Shown one piece after another: positions 1 to 8,122 of a stretch of DNA of 64,000 nucleotides (positions within the stretch are counted from its first letter, which is position 1; each line of letters begins with the position of its first letter). A program made the position numbers and the translations under genes. Origin of the DNA: AP-15 sp963736715 (GTDB lineage Bacteria > Pseudomonadota > Alphaproteobacteria > ATCC43930 > CGMCC-115725); contig CAVTQA010000016.1 of the NCBI GenBank assembly GCA_963736715.1, forward strand, positions 1 through 64,000, given 5' to 3'. The notes under the pieces are model-generated. The model had not been told where the DNA came from and did no database searches. It saw only the letters and a program-made list of their open reading frames with translations.

Positions 1-2321
1 ATATTGATTGCAACCGTGCGGCCGCGTTCGACGGCATCGGTAAGAGAGGCGAGATCGTCTTCGAGCAATACGACGTCTGCGATGCCGCGCGCGGCCTCCA
101 CCCCGGAGCGGCCGAGAGCGATGCCGATATCCGCCGCGCGCAGCGGCGGCGTATCGTTGACGCCATCGCCGATCATTGCGACAACCCGCCCGCTGCGCTG
201 CAGTTTTTTGACCAATTGCAGCTTCTGCCCCGGCGCGACCCGTGCGAATACCCGGGGGAGATCAACGGGGGGCAGATCGCCGTCGGCGGTCGTCGCGTGG
301 AATTCCTCGAGCTGGGCGGCCTCGGCAATCTCCGCCCGCCTGCCGTTCGAAAGCCCCAGCTCGGCAGCGACCGCGCCTGCCGTCGCCCGTTGATCGCCGG
401 TCAGCATGATGCTGGTGATGCCGGCGCGGCGAAATGCGTCGATCAGGCTCGTCGCGCCCTTGCGTATCGGGTCGGCCATGCCGGCAAGACCGGCCCAGAT
501 GAAATTCTGCTCGATGCTCGTGCCGCGATCTTCGACACCGGCCGAGCGGTAGGCAATCCCGAGCACCCGCAGCGCATCCTGTGCCATTGCGAGGTTTTCG
601 GCCTCGATGGTGCGCCGATCCTCAGCCTCCAGGGGCGCGACGATGCCGCCGTGCAAACGCCAACGGCAAAGCGCCAGTACTTCACTGGGATCCCCCTTTA
701 CGATCACCAGCTTCTGATCCGCGGCAGCCTCATGCACTGTGACCATGTACCGGCGGTCTTCGGCCCGTTCGAGCGTCGCGCGGCGCGGCTGGCGCATGCG
801 AACGGCCTCCACGTCGAGACCCGCGCGGATTGCTGCTCGAACGAGCGCCATCTCGGTGGCCGATCCGTTGGCGTCGCTGGCGGCTGCATCGAGCAATTCG
901 ACATCATTGCAGAGGATGGCGAGTTCGAGCAGACGGGCCAATTCACGATCGATCGTGCAGTCCACTGCCGATCCGGTTTCCGTTCGGAACTGTTCGTCGA
1001 TCAGACGCGCGCGCGTCTCGTTCCAGTACAAGCGAACGACGCTCATGTCATTGAGCGTCAATGTGCCGGTCTTGTCGAAGCAGGCAATTTCAACCGAGGC
1101 AAGGCCCTCGACAGCGCTCAGCCGGCGGATGATGATTCGACGACGGCGCAAATCCTGGATTGCCAGCGCGAGCGTCGTCGTGGCGAGAGTCGGCAAACCC
1201 TCGGGGACCGCCGCGACCGCGAGCGAGGTCACGGTCTTCAGCAGCGGCAACAGCCCAAACCCGCGGATCAGCCCGATTGCAGCGAACAGCCCGCATGCCG
1301 CAACCGATCCGAATACCAGTTGCCGGCCGAGCGCGTCGAGCTGGCGTTGCAAGGGTGTCGCAGGCTGATCCTCGGAACCCAAAAGCGATTGGATCCGGCC
1401 GAGTTCGGTTTCGGGGCCGGTCGCGGTAACGACGGCGCGCCCGGCTCCGCCCGTCACCACTGTTCCGCGGAACACCATGTTGCGACGGTCGCCGATCGGC
1501 GCGGAATGCGGTACAACAACATTGGCGGCCTTCACAACCGGCACGCTCTCGCCGGTCAGCATCGCCTCGTTCACGGTCAGACGATTGGCGATGATGACCC
1601 GTGCGTCGGCCGGGACGATCTCGTCGCGGCGCAATTCGATGAGATCGCCCGGCACGAGCTCCTCGGCCGGGACCTCGCATTCCTTTCCATTGCGCAATAC
1701 CCGGGAGACCGGAGCCCGGCTCTCGCGCAGGCTGCCGATAGTCTCCTCGGCGCGCGCTTCGGCGATGAAGCCTATTGCGCCATTGAGCCCGATGACGCCG
1801 AGGATGATCGCGGCATCGAGGAGCCCGCCGCTGGCGATCGACAATACGGCGCCGGCCGCCAACAGCGCGATCGGCAAGCTGCGAAACTGGGAGAGCAGTA
1901 TTTCGAACTGCGCGCGGCCGGATATCGGCGCTATTGCGTTGTCGCCGGTTTCCGCGAGCCGGGTCTTGGCTTCTGCATCGGACAATCCGAGTGGATGGCT
2001 GTTGACCGCGCCGATGACATTGTCGGCATCCATCGCGTGCCAGGATAGGCGGGCGGAAATGTCATCCGGGGCTTCCGGATCGAGGGCGCGCTCTGCGGTT
2101 TCGTCCAAACGCCGGGTAATCTCGATGAGATCGCGTCCGGTCTCGAACAGCACCAGCACCGTTCCCGTCGTGGTGCTGGCGGTGACCGAGCGGATACCGC
2201 GGCCGGCAAGACCCGCTTCGATGGCGCGCTTTACCCGGTCATTGCGCTTGAGGCCGGCAACGCTCAGTCGGGCGCGGCCAGGCACCGCCGTATGGATCGG
2301 CAGGACGGCGGGTTGGCTCAA
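1..2321 (-). CDS. P-type cation-transporting ATPase, 3' end outside window
   Basis: Membrane ion pump of the P-type superfamily. Reading from a TTG at 2321, the frame stays open to the left edge (about 773 residues). The N-terminus is an HMA-like fold without a CxxC (about residues 8–70). Then come TM helices, the actuator TGES (about 255), the TM4 motif PEGLP (about 373), the phosphorylation motif CFDKTGTLT with the catalytic Asp near residue 416, the N-domain KGDPSE, the TGDQ motif and the hinge motif GDGVND (about 717). PEGLP resembles P2-type (Ca/H/Na-like) pumps more than the CPC of heavy-metal P1B pumps, so the ion is uncertain. The C-terminal TM helices lie beyond the window. The start follows the TGA of the upstream HMA-like gene by six bases, implying one operon with the three small membrane genes at 2328–3524. 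The TTG start is inferred from spacing. Confidence 0.9.
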   Translation of the reverse strand, partial: MSQPAVLPIHTAVPGRARLSVAGLKRNDRVKRAIEAGLAGRGIRSVTASTTTGTVLVLFETGRDLIEITRRLDETAERALDPEAPDDISARLSWHAMDADNVIGAVNSHPLGLSDAEAKTRLAETGDNAIAPISGRAQFEILLSQFRSLPIALLAAGAVLSIASGGLLDAAIILGVIGLNGAIGFIAEARAEETIGSLRESRAPVSRVLRNGKECEVPAEELVPGDLIELRRDEIVPADARVIIANRLTVNEAMLTGESVPVVKAANVVVPHSAPIGDRRNMVFRGTVVTGGAGRAVVTATGPETELGRIQSLLGSEDQPATPLQRQLDALGRQLVFGSVAACGLFAAIGLIRGFGLLPLLKTVTSLAVAAVPEGLPTLATTTLALAIQDLRRRRIIIRRLSAVEGLASVEIACFDKTGTLTLNDMSVVRLYWNETRARLIDEQFRTETGSAVDCTIDRELARLLELAILCNDVELLDAAASDANGSATEMALVRAAIRAGLDVEAVRMRQPRRATLERAEDRRYMVTVHEAAADQKLVIVKGDPSEVLALCRWRLHGGIVAPLEAEDRRTIEAENLAMAQDALRVLGIAYRSAGVEDRGTSIEQNFIWAGLAGMADPIRKGATSLIDAFRRAGITSIMLTGDQRATAGAVAAELGLSNGRRAEIAEAAQLEEFHATTADGDLPPVDLPRVFARVAPGQKLQLVKKLQRSGRVVAMIGDGVNDTPPLRAADIGIALGRSGVEAARGIADVVLLEDDLASLTDAVERGRTVAIN

Positions 2322-2327
2322 ATCGGT

Positions 2328-2864
2328 TCACCCGGCCTGCCCGGGGACCGGTCCAGCCGAAGTTGCAACGGGCGTGTCTGCCGGGCGATCGCTCCATAGC
2401 CCGATCAGATCGCCCGCGTACCACAGCAGTGTCGGGGCCGGCGCGTCGAGCCTGCGTCGCAATAGCTGGAATATCCCGCCAGCAAGCAGCAGGACGAACA
2501 GTACGCCGCGCAGGTCGATCTCGTTTTTTGTCCAGCGGCGCAGTGCATGGTCGGCGGTCTGGAATGATTGCACCGCCGCCTGGGTGACGACGGGCTCTGA
2601 TGAATCTGCGAACGCGGCATCGAGATCGACGTCGAAGAGATCGTTTTTGGCGGCCGCTTCGAGGAATAGTCTCTCCGGTTCTGAGAAGTGGATCAGAACG
2701 CTGGCAGTCAGCGGGTTGGTTTCGACCCGCTCGACACTATCCCATGTCGCCAGGTGTTCGGCAACGCTATCGAAGAACGCCCTGTCCCGCCGTTTCTCCG
2801 GAACCTTGATCCGCAATCGCCGAGGCGTGAAATGGCTGATGCGGGCCGCCGGCAGGCTAGGCAT
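2328..2864 (-). CDS. HMA-like (HMA_2 type) membrane-associated protein
   Basis: Small protein of about 178 residues. The N-terminal part (about residues 8–70) looks like a ferredoxin-like heavy-metal-associated fold but lacks the metal-binding CxxC, as in HMA_2-type domains. A hydrophobic segment follows near residues 120–140 (GVLFVLLLAGGIFQLL). The chosen ATG at 2864 overlaps the end of the upstream DUF5132-like gene by 8 bases; an ATG at 2888 would add eight residues. The pump's own N-terminus carries a similar fold, so this may be a separate regulatory or partner domain for the ATPase. That role is inferred from operon position only. Confidence 0.7.
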   Translation of the reverse strand: MPSLPAARISHFTPRRLRIKVPEKRRDRAFFDSVAEHLATWDSVERVETNPLTASVLIHFSEPERLFLEAAAKNDLFDVDLDAAFADSSEPVVTQAAVQSFQTADHALRRWTKNEIDLRGVLFVLLLAGGIFQLLRRRLDAPAPTLLWYAGDLIGLWSDRPADTPVATSAGPVPGQAG

Positions 2865-3222
2865 TCGGCGAGCCGGCCTCCCTGGCATGCCCGTTGCCCA
2901 GCCTCACGACTTCATTCGCCGCCAGCGGGGTATCCTCGGCAACGCCCAGCCTCTGTTCGGCGGCGTACTCGGCACGGGCCTCGGCCATCATATCGCTGGC
3001 GAACTCGCCCATCTCGGCAGCTCTCTCGCGGCCCCGCTCGTAGAGTGCGATCCCGGTCTTGAACAGGCTCTTGGTCGCCGGCCGGAAATTGCGTTCCAGC
3101 CGCGGCAGGATCAGCGGCGCCATCAGGCCGCCCGCGACACCGGCCAGCACCGCAGTCACAATCGTCCCGAAGCGCCCTGAACGGCGCCGGTTTGAAACCG
3201 GTTCCTGCTGCGCCATGCTCAA
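2857..3222 (-). CDS. DUF5132-like small membrane protein (copy 2)
   Basis: 121-residue protein with a charged N-terminus, one glycine/alanine-rich hydrophobic segment (about residues 18–42) and an amphipathic Glu/Ala-rich stretch containing EMGEFASDMMAEARAEY. It resembles its upstream neighbour (3219–3524) in layout: hydrophobic segment, a conserved R-PxxKSxxKxGIxLYxR element, then an acidic helix with xxMAEARxE. Its ATG overlaps the neighbour's stop codon (ATGA), so the two are translationally coupled. The biochemical function of the family is unknown to me. The context (P-type ATPase two genes downstream) suggests an accessory or scaffold for the pump. Confidence 0.7.
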   Translation of the reverse strand: MSMAQQEPVSNRRRSGRFGTIVTAVLAGVAGGLMAPLILPRLERNFRPATKSLFKTGIALYERGRERAAEMGEFASDMMAEARAEYAAEQRLGVAEDTPLAANEVVRLGNGHAREAGSPNA

Positions 3223-3524
3223 TGCTTTTCGCGCGGGCTTTCGCGATTGACGGGAGCGGCTCTCGCCGTGGGCCCGTCAATACCGGCGTGGTTATCGTGT
3301 TCGAGTTCGCTCTTCGCCTCGGCGACGAGGTCGGTGGTCAACTCGCCAATCCCGGCCACGGTTTCGCGGTAGAGCACGATCCCGCCCTTGATCATGGTCT
3401 TGGCCACTGGACGCAGCGCCCGGCCGATCGTCGGCAGAATGGTCGGGCCGAGGAACAGTGCCGCGGCGCCGACCGCGACGCCGGTGAGCGCATTGCCTTT
3501 GAACATGTCTTCAATCAGAGCCAT
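3219..3524 (-). CDS. DUF5132-like small membrane protein (copy 1)
   Basis: 101-residue protein and first gene of the pump cassette. A hydrophobic segment (about residues 12–34) is followed by RPVAKTMIKGGIVLYR and an acidic helix containing DLVAEAKSELEHDNH. The ATG at 3524 has a good ribosome site (GGAGACGAGA) directly upstream. The histidine/aspartate-containing C-terminal part could bind metal, but this is not demonstrated. It is probably a diverged tandem duplicate of the following gene. The 130-base gap upstream (3525–3654) should hold the promoter; I saw no convincing -35/-10 pair there. Confidence 0.7.
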   Translation of the reverse strand: MALIEDMFKGNALTGVAVGAAALFLGPTILPTIGRALRPVAKTMIKGGIVLYRETVAGIGELTTDLVAEAKSELEHDNHAGIDGPTARAAPVNRESPREKH

Positions 3525-3654
3525 TCTCGTCTCCGTTCGTCGGTTGCCGGCAGCCCCCGCTTACGCCGCTGCTTCAAGTAAACACTCCGAACCGCGTACG
3601 TCTCAGCCGCTGTCATGATTTTTTAACACAGACCACCCCCTCCAGCTACCGCCG

Positions 3655-4656
3655 TCACGGGACGAGCAAAATCTTGCCGATATGGCGGCTTGATTCCATC
3701 AGGCGATGCGCCTCGGCCGCCTCGATGAGCGGGAACCGCTTGTAGGTGAACACGCGCAATTTGCCGGCCGCCCACAGCGGCCAGACCTTCTCCTTCAATC
3801 CGGCGATGATCGCGGCCTTCTGTTCGACCGTGCGCGAGCGCAACGTCGAGCCGGTGACCGTAAGATGCTTGCGCTGAATCAAGCCGAAATCCGCCTCGAC
3901 CCGGGTGCCCTGCATCAGCGCGACAAAACACAGCCGGCCCTCGCGCGCCAATAGGTCGAGCTGCGCCGGGATGTAGTTGCCGCCGACCATGTCGAGGATC
4001 GCATCGACGCCGCGGCCGGCGGTGAACTCCTTGCCGACCTGCACGAAATCCTGGGTGCGGTAATTGATCGCAACGTCGGCGCCATAATCGAGGCACGCCC
4101 GGCATTTCTCGTCGGTGCCGGCGGTCGCCAATACCTTGGCGCCGAACGCCTTGGCGAGCTGGATAGCGGTAATGCCGATGCCGCTCGTCCCGCCCTGCAC
4201 GAGGAAGACCTCTCCCGCCTGGAGATGCATGCGCTCGAAGACATTGGTCCAAACGGTGGCGAAGGTCTCGGGCAGACCGCCGGCATCGACGAGGTCGACC
4301 CCAGTGGGCACCGGCAGGCACTGCACTGCCGGTGCGGCGGCGTATTCGCTATACCCGTCGCCGATCATCAGCGCACAGACCTGGTCGCCGACCTGCCACT
4401 GCGAGACGCCATCGCCGGTCCTAACCACGGTGCCCGAGCATTCGAGGCCCGGAATATCCGGAGCGCCAGGCGGCATCGGGTAGCGCCCCATGCGCTGCAG
4501 GCAATCGGCACGGTTGACCCCGGCGGCGGCGATCCGGATCAACACTTCGCTGGCCTTTGGGTCGGGGACGGGCCGGGTCGCCGGCACCAGCATCTCGGGC
4601 CCGCCGGGCGTCTTGGTCACGATGACAGTCTGGGTCGCTGGGATATTGGCAAGCAC
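3655..4656 (-). CDS. NAD(P)H quinone oxidoreductase (zeta-crystallin/PIG3 type, MDR superfamily)
   Basis: Likely reduces quinones or enones with NADPH in the cytoplasm. The 333-residue product has the GroES-like N-domain (…AAGVNRADCLQRMGRYPMPP…, GLECSGTV) and a Rossmann domain with VQGGTSGIGITAIQLAKAFGA, both typical of zinc-free PIG3-type enzymes. The catalytic zinc ligands of alcohol dehydrogenases are not evident. A GTG start at 4656 is preferred because GGGAGG lies seven bases upstream; an ATG at 4716 would add a 20-residue extension of unlikely composition. It is divergent from the amidohydrolase gene at 4787, so 4657–4786 should hold both promoters. Confidence 0.88.
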   Translation of the reverse strand: MLANIPATQTVIVTKTPGGPEMLVPATRPVPDPKASEVLIRIAAAGVNRADCLQRMGRYPMPPGAPDIPGLECSGTVVRTGDGVSQWQVGDQVCALMIGDGYSEYAAAPAVQCLPVPTGVDLVDAGGLPETFATVWTNVFERMHLQAGEVFLVQGGTSGIGITAIQLAKAFGAKVLATAGTDEKCRACLDYGADVAINYRTQDFVQVGKEFTAGRGVDAILDMVGGNYIPAQLDLLAREGRLCFVALMQGTRVEADFGLIQRKHLTVTGSTLRSRTVEQKAAIIAGLKEKVWPLWAAGKLRVFTYKRFPLIEAAEAHRLMESSRHIGKILLVP

Positions 4657-4786
4657 GCTCGGTCCTCCCGTTGAGCAGTGTGCAGCATCTTGTATCGGTC
4701 GTCGCAACGTGACCACAATTGGCTTATCATCGTGGCGCAGGCGAGGAGATTTGTTCGGTCAAGCCGCTGAAAAGGGGAGACGCGCG

Positions 4787-5974
4787 ATGGAGAAGAGATT
4801 TGGCGTGGTATCTGCGGATGGGCACTGCCGGTTGATGCACCTCCCCTTCGACTTGTGGACGAAGCGTCTACCGAGAAAATTCCAGGATGACGGGCCGCGG
4901 GTCGTGCAGGGGTCGGACGGCACCCGGCAGTGGATCGTCGAGGGACACAACTGGAGCGGGGTCGGCTGGGCCGGCGTGGGCCGCGGGCCGGTCAATTGCT
5001 ATACGCGGGCGGGCTTGGCGGAGGAGCCGGAGGCCGGCATCTTCCGCGCCGCCAATGCTAAGTATCGCTGCGAAGACATGGACCGGGACGGGGTCGATGC
5101 CGAGCTCGTCAACGGTCCTTATGAGCAGATATCGGCCATTAAGAATCCTGAACTGCGGGCCGCTTGCGTTCGCGCCGTCAACGACTGGGCACGGGAATTG
5201 TACGAGGAGTCGAACGGCCGGTTCATCATGCTTCTCCCGTTGCCTTGCCAGACACCAGAGGAGGCCGTTGCGGAGCTGCTGCGGGTGGCGGAGTTTGGCC
5301 TGCCCACCGGCGTCATCTTCGACTGGGTCGGCGCTCCCGAGCCCGTATTGCACCAGATGTGGGAGCCGGTCTGGGCGACAGCGGCCGAAACCGGCTTGCC
5401 GGTCAACTTGCACGCCAATCCGCGCGGTGGGTCGCGCCAAATCGGGGTGGGGGTCTCGGGCCTGGAACCACGCAACCAGTCGCTGATGACGGTTGCGAAC
5501 TTCCCGATGGGGCTGATGGCGGAGCTGATGAGCGCCGTCGTTTTCTCGGGCATCTGCGATCGTCATCCAGGGGCGCGCTTCGTCCTCGAAGAGGCCGGTG
5601 TCGGGTGGGTCCCGTTTCTGTTCTGGCGCTTCGACCGCGAGTACGATTTCGGCGGGCCATCCACCCCCGTCTTCAAGCCCGACATCCCACTTTCCGACAA
5701 GCCGACCGAGTTCGTCAGGCGCCAGGTCTTCTTCACCTTCGAAGTCGAGGAAGAGGGCGGTTTTCGGCGCGTGCCGGAAATTGGCATACGCAACTTCCTG
5801 TGGGCCAGCGACTTCCCGGGTCTCGACAGCCCGTGGCCGCATTCCAAGGCGATGGGACACGCCCCGGCGGAGGCGGCGCTCGGCAAAAAGGCGCTCGACC
5901 AACTGGTTTTCGAAAACGCAGTGAGCCTCTACAAGATCCCGGTCACACTACCTCGCGGGCGGCCGCTCACGTAG
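4787..5974 (+). CDS. Amidohydrolase family 2 (TIM-barrel metal-dependent hydrolase)
   Basis: A 395-residue protein of the amidohydrolase-2/ACMSD-related family. Visible hallmarks include the N-terminal VVSADGHC (variant of the metal-binding xDxHx motif), a central LPVNLHAN segment and the C-terminal LWASDFPGLDSPWP with the conserved Asp. Substrate unknown. Relatives decarboxylate or hydrate aromatic-type acids, which would fit the HpaB-type hydroxylase nearby, but that link is speculative. ATG 4787 follows a purine-rich ribosome site (AAAGGGGAGA); an in-frame upstream extension to 4490 would run through the promoter region and is rejected. Confidence 0.85.
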   Translation: MEKRFGVVSADGHCRLMHLPFDLWTKRLPRKFQDDGPRVVQGSDGTRQWIVEGHNWSGVGWAGVGRGPVNCYTRAGLAEEPEAGIFRAANAKYRCEDMDRDGVDAELVNGPYEQISAIKNPELRAACVRAVNDWARELYEESNGRFIMLLPLPCQTPEEAVAELLRVAEFGLPTGVIFDWVGAPEPVLHQMWEPVWATAAETGLPVNLHANPRGGSRQIGVGVSGLEPRNQSLMTVANFPMGLMAELMSAVVFSGICDRHPGARFVLEEAGVGWVPFLFWRFDREYDFGGPSTPVFKPDIPLSDKPTEFVRRQVFFTFEVEEEGGFRRVPEIGIRNFLWASDFPGLDSPWPHSKAMGHAPAEAALGKKALDQLVFENAVSLYKIPVTLPRGRPLT

Positions 5975-5990
5975 GCCCGCGACACCGGCA

Positions 5991-6827
5991 TTACGTAGAG
6001 GAGGGTGTCCGCGCGCCGCGCACCCCCTCAGCTAACGCGCGCACATCGGCGAGCACTGCCTCGACCAGGCCGGGTTTGGCGGTGTTGTCGGGGTTGAGGT
6101 TGAGGGCGAGGCGCTGGACGAGCGCCGAGCCGACGACCGCGGCGTCGGCGGCGCGCGCCACTTCCGCAGCTTGCTGCGGGGTGCGGATGCCGAAGCCGAC
6201 GGCGATCGGCAATCGGGTGAAACCGCGCAGTCGGGTGACTGCGGCGGCGACACTGGCGGCATCGCCCGAGCTGGTGCCGGTGATTCCGGCAACCGCGACG
6301 AAATATATGAAACCCTTGGCGTGCTCGACGATAAGCGGCAGGCGGAGGTCGTCGCTGGTCGGCGTGGCTAGGCGGATGAAATCAAGCCCAGCCATGTGCG
6401 CCGGCGTAATCAGCTCGGCGTCTTCTTCCGGCGGCAGATCGACGACGATGACCCCGTCGACCCCAACGGTGACGGCATCCTGCGCAAAACTCTCCGGTCC
6501 GTAGCGGTAGATCGGGTTGTAGTAGCCCATCAACACGATCGGGGTCGCCTCGTCGGCGCGGCGCAGCTCGCGGACGAGCGCCAAAGTGCGCCGTAAGGTC
6601 ATGCCTTGCCTCAGCGCGCGTTGCCCCGCCTCCTGGATAGCCGGGCCGTCGGCCATCGGATCCGAGAACGGCATGCCGATCTCGATCAGATCGGCGCCCG
6701 CTGAGGGGAGGCCGCCGAATAGCCGGGCGGAGATGTCGGGGTCGGGATCGCCCGCGGTCAAATAGGTTATGAGACCGGCGCGACCCTCCTCCCGCAGCGC
6801 CGCGAAGCGCCGCTCGATGCGGCTCAC
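5991..6827 (-). CDS. trpA: Tryptophan synthase alpha subunit
   Basis: Converts indole-3-glycerol phosphate to indole and glyceraldehyde-3-phosphate for channeling to TrpB. The 278-residue product has the TrpA signature LIEIGMPFSDPMADGP with the catalytic Glu and Asp, and the phosphate-binding GFGIRTPQQA. The start is taken as GTG at 6827, which overlaps the trpB stop by four bases (GTGA); a longer frame to 6884 would lie inside trpB. The gene ends 17 bases from the convergent amidohydrolase gene. Neither accD (a common downstream neighbour) nor trpF (a common upstream one) is adjacent. Confidence 0.97.
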   Translation of the reverse strand: MSRIERRFAALREEGRAGLITYLTAGDPDPDISARLFGGLPSAGADLIEIGMPFSDPMADGPAIQEAGQRALRQGMTLRRTLALVRELRRADEATPIVLMGYYNPIYRYGPESFAQDAVTVGVDGVIVVDLPPEEDAELITPAHMAGLDFIRLATPTSDDLRLPLIVEHAKGFIYFVAVAGITGTSSGDAASVAAAVTRLRGFTRLPIAVGFGIRTPQQAAEVARAADAAVVGSALVQRLALNLNPDNTAKPGLVEAVLADVRALAEGVRGARTPSST

Positions 6828-8035
6828 AGCCTGATTCCGAGATGGTCGGCGACGGCGAATATGTCCTTGTCGCCGCGGCCGCACATGTTCATGACGATGA
6901 GGTGGTCGCGCGGCAGGGTCGGCGCGATCTTCGCGACATGAGCCAGCGCATGCGCCGGCTCGAGCGCCGGGATGATGCCTTCGAGCCGGCTCGCCAGCTG
7001 AAACGCCTCCAACGCCTCCCGGTCGGTGATCGAGACATACTGCACGCGGCCGAGTTCGTGCAGCCAGGCGTGCTCGGGGCCGATGCCGGGGTAGTCGAGA
7101 CCGGCCGAGATCGAATGCGCGTCGCGGATTTGCCCGTCCTCGTTCTGCAGCAGGTAGGTCCGGTTGCCGTGCAACACGCCGGGCTCACCGCCGGTCAGTG
7201 ACGCTGCGTGCAATCCGGTCTCGATGCCGTGCCCGCCGGCCTCGACGCCAATCATCGCGACAGCAGGCTCGTCGAGAAACGGATGGAAAAGCCCCATCGC
7301 GTTCGAGCCGCCGCCGATGCAGGCGACCAAGGTATCGGGGAGCCGGCCTTCGGCCTTTTCGAGCTGCGCCCGCGTCTCGTGCCCGATGACCGACTGGAAG
7401 TCGCGCACCATCATCGGGTAGGGGTGCGGCCCGGCGACGGTGCCGATCACGTAGAACGTGTCCTCGACATGCGCGACCCAGTCGCGCAAGGCCTCGTTCA
7501 TTGCATCCTTCAGGGTCGCCGTCCCCGAATGCACCGGCACGACCTCGGCACCGAGCAATTTCATGCGGAAAACGTTGGGTTTTTGCCGCTCGATGTCGGT
7601 GTGGCCCATATAGACGACGCAAGGGATATCGAAGAGCGCGCAGGCCGTCGCCGTCGCGACGCCGTGCTGGCCGGCACCGGTCTCGGCGATGATCCGGCGC
7701 TTTTTCATGCGCCGCGCCAGCAGCACTTGCCCGAGACAATTGTTGATCTTGTGCGCGCCGGTGTGGTTGAGCTCGTCGCGCTTGAGGTAGATCTTGGCGC
7801 CGCCGAAATGGCGGGTCAGCCGCTCGGCGAAATACAACGGGCTCGGCCGGCCGACATAATGCTTAAGGTAGTGGTCGAGCTCGACCTGAAAGGCTGGGTC
7901 ACGACGGGTCTCGGCATAAGCCTGCTCGACCTGGAGAACCAACGGCATCAAAGTCTCGGCGACAAAGCGGCCGCCGTAAGTGCCGAAATGGCCGCGCTCG
8001 TCCGGCCCGCCCCGGAATGTATTGGGTGTCTGCAA
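6824..8035 (-). CDS. trpB: Tryptophan synthase beta subunit
   Basis: PLP enzyme that condenses indole with serine to make tryptophan; works as an alpha2beta2 complex with TrpA. 403 residues, normal length. The PLP-binding lysine sits in NHTGAHKINNCLGQ and the phosphate-binding loop is GGGSNAMG. The ATG at 8035 starts the usual RGGPDERGHFGTYGGRFVAETLMP N-terminal region. It is the first gene of a two-gene trpBA unit and is divergent from the hydroxylase gene at 8123; the 87 bases between them should hold both promoters. Confidence 0.98.
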   Translation of the reverse strand: MQTPNTFRGGPDERGHFGTYGGRFVAETLMPLVLQVEQAYAETRRDPAFQVELDHYLKHYVGRPSPLYFAERLTRHFGGAKIYLKRDELNHTGAHKINNCLGQVLLARRMKKRRIIAETGAGQHGVATATACALFDIPCVVYMGHTDIERQKPNVFRMKLLGAEVVPVHSGTATLKDAMNEALRDWVAHVEDTFYVIGTVAGPHPYPMMVRDFQSVIGHETRAQLEKAEGRLPDTLVACIGGGSNAMGLFHPFLDEPAVAMIGVEAGGHGIETGLHAASLTGGEPGVLHGNRTYLLQNEDGQIRDAHSISAGLDYPGIGPEHAWLHELGRVQYVSITDREALEAFQLASRLEGIIPALEPAHALAHVAKIAPTLPRDHLIVMNMCGRGDKDIFAVADHLGIRL

Positions 8036-8122
8036 TCTTTCCTCCGATCGGCCCGCCGGTTGCCCGATTGACGGTCGATCGGGGCGACTCTAGCATCGGC
8101 ATTGAACAGGGGGACATCAAAG

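Noticed and set aside
216..3180. Long open frames on the plus strand opposite the P-type ATPase cassette.
   Set aside because: Antisense shadows: the minus strand carries clear P-type ATPase motifs in one open frame. The plus-strand products have no recognisable domain and an Arg/Ala/Ser-rich composition typical of antisense frames in GC-rich DNA.
3645..3653. GGCGGTAGC on the minus strand just after the quinone oxidoreductase stop, matching the ops core.
   Set aside because: Only nine bases match, the following positions do not fit, and the downstream cassette is not a polysaccharide operon; likely chance in GC-rich DNA.
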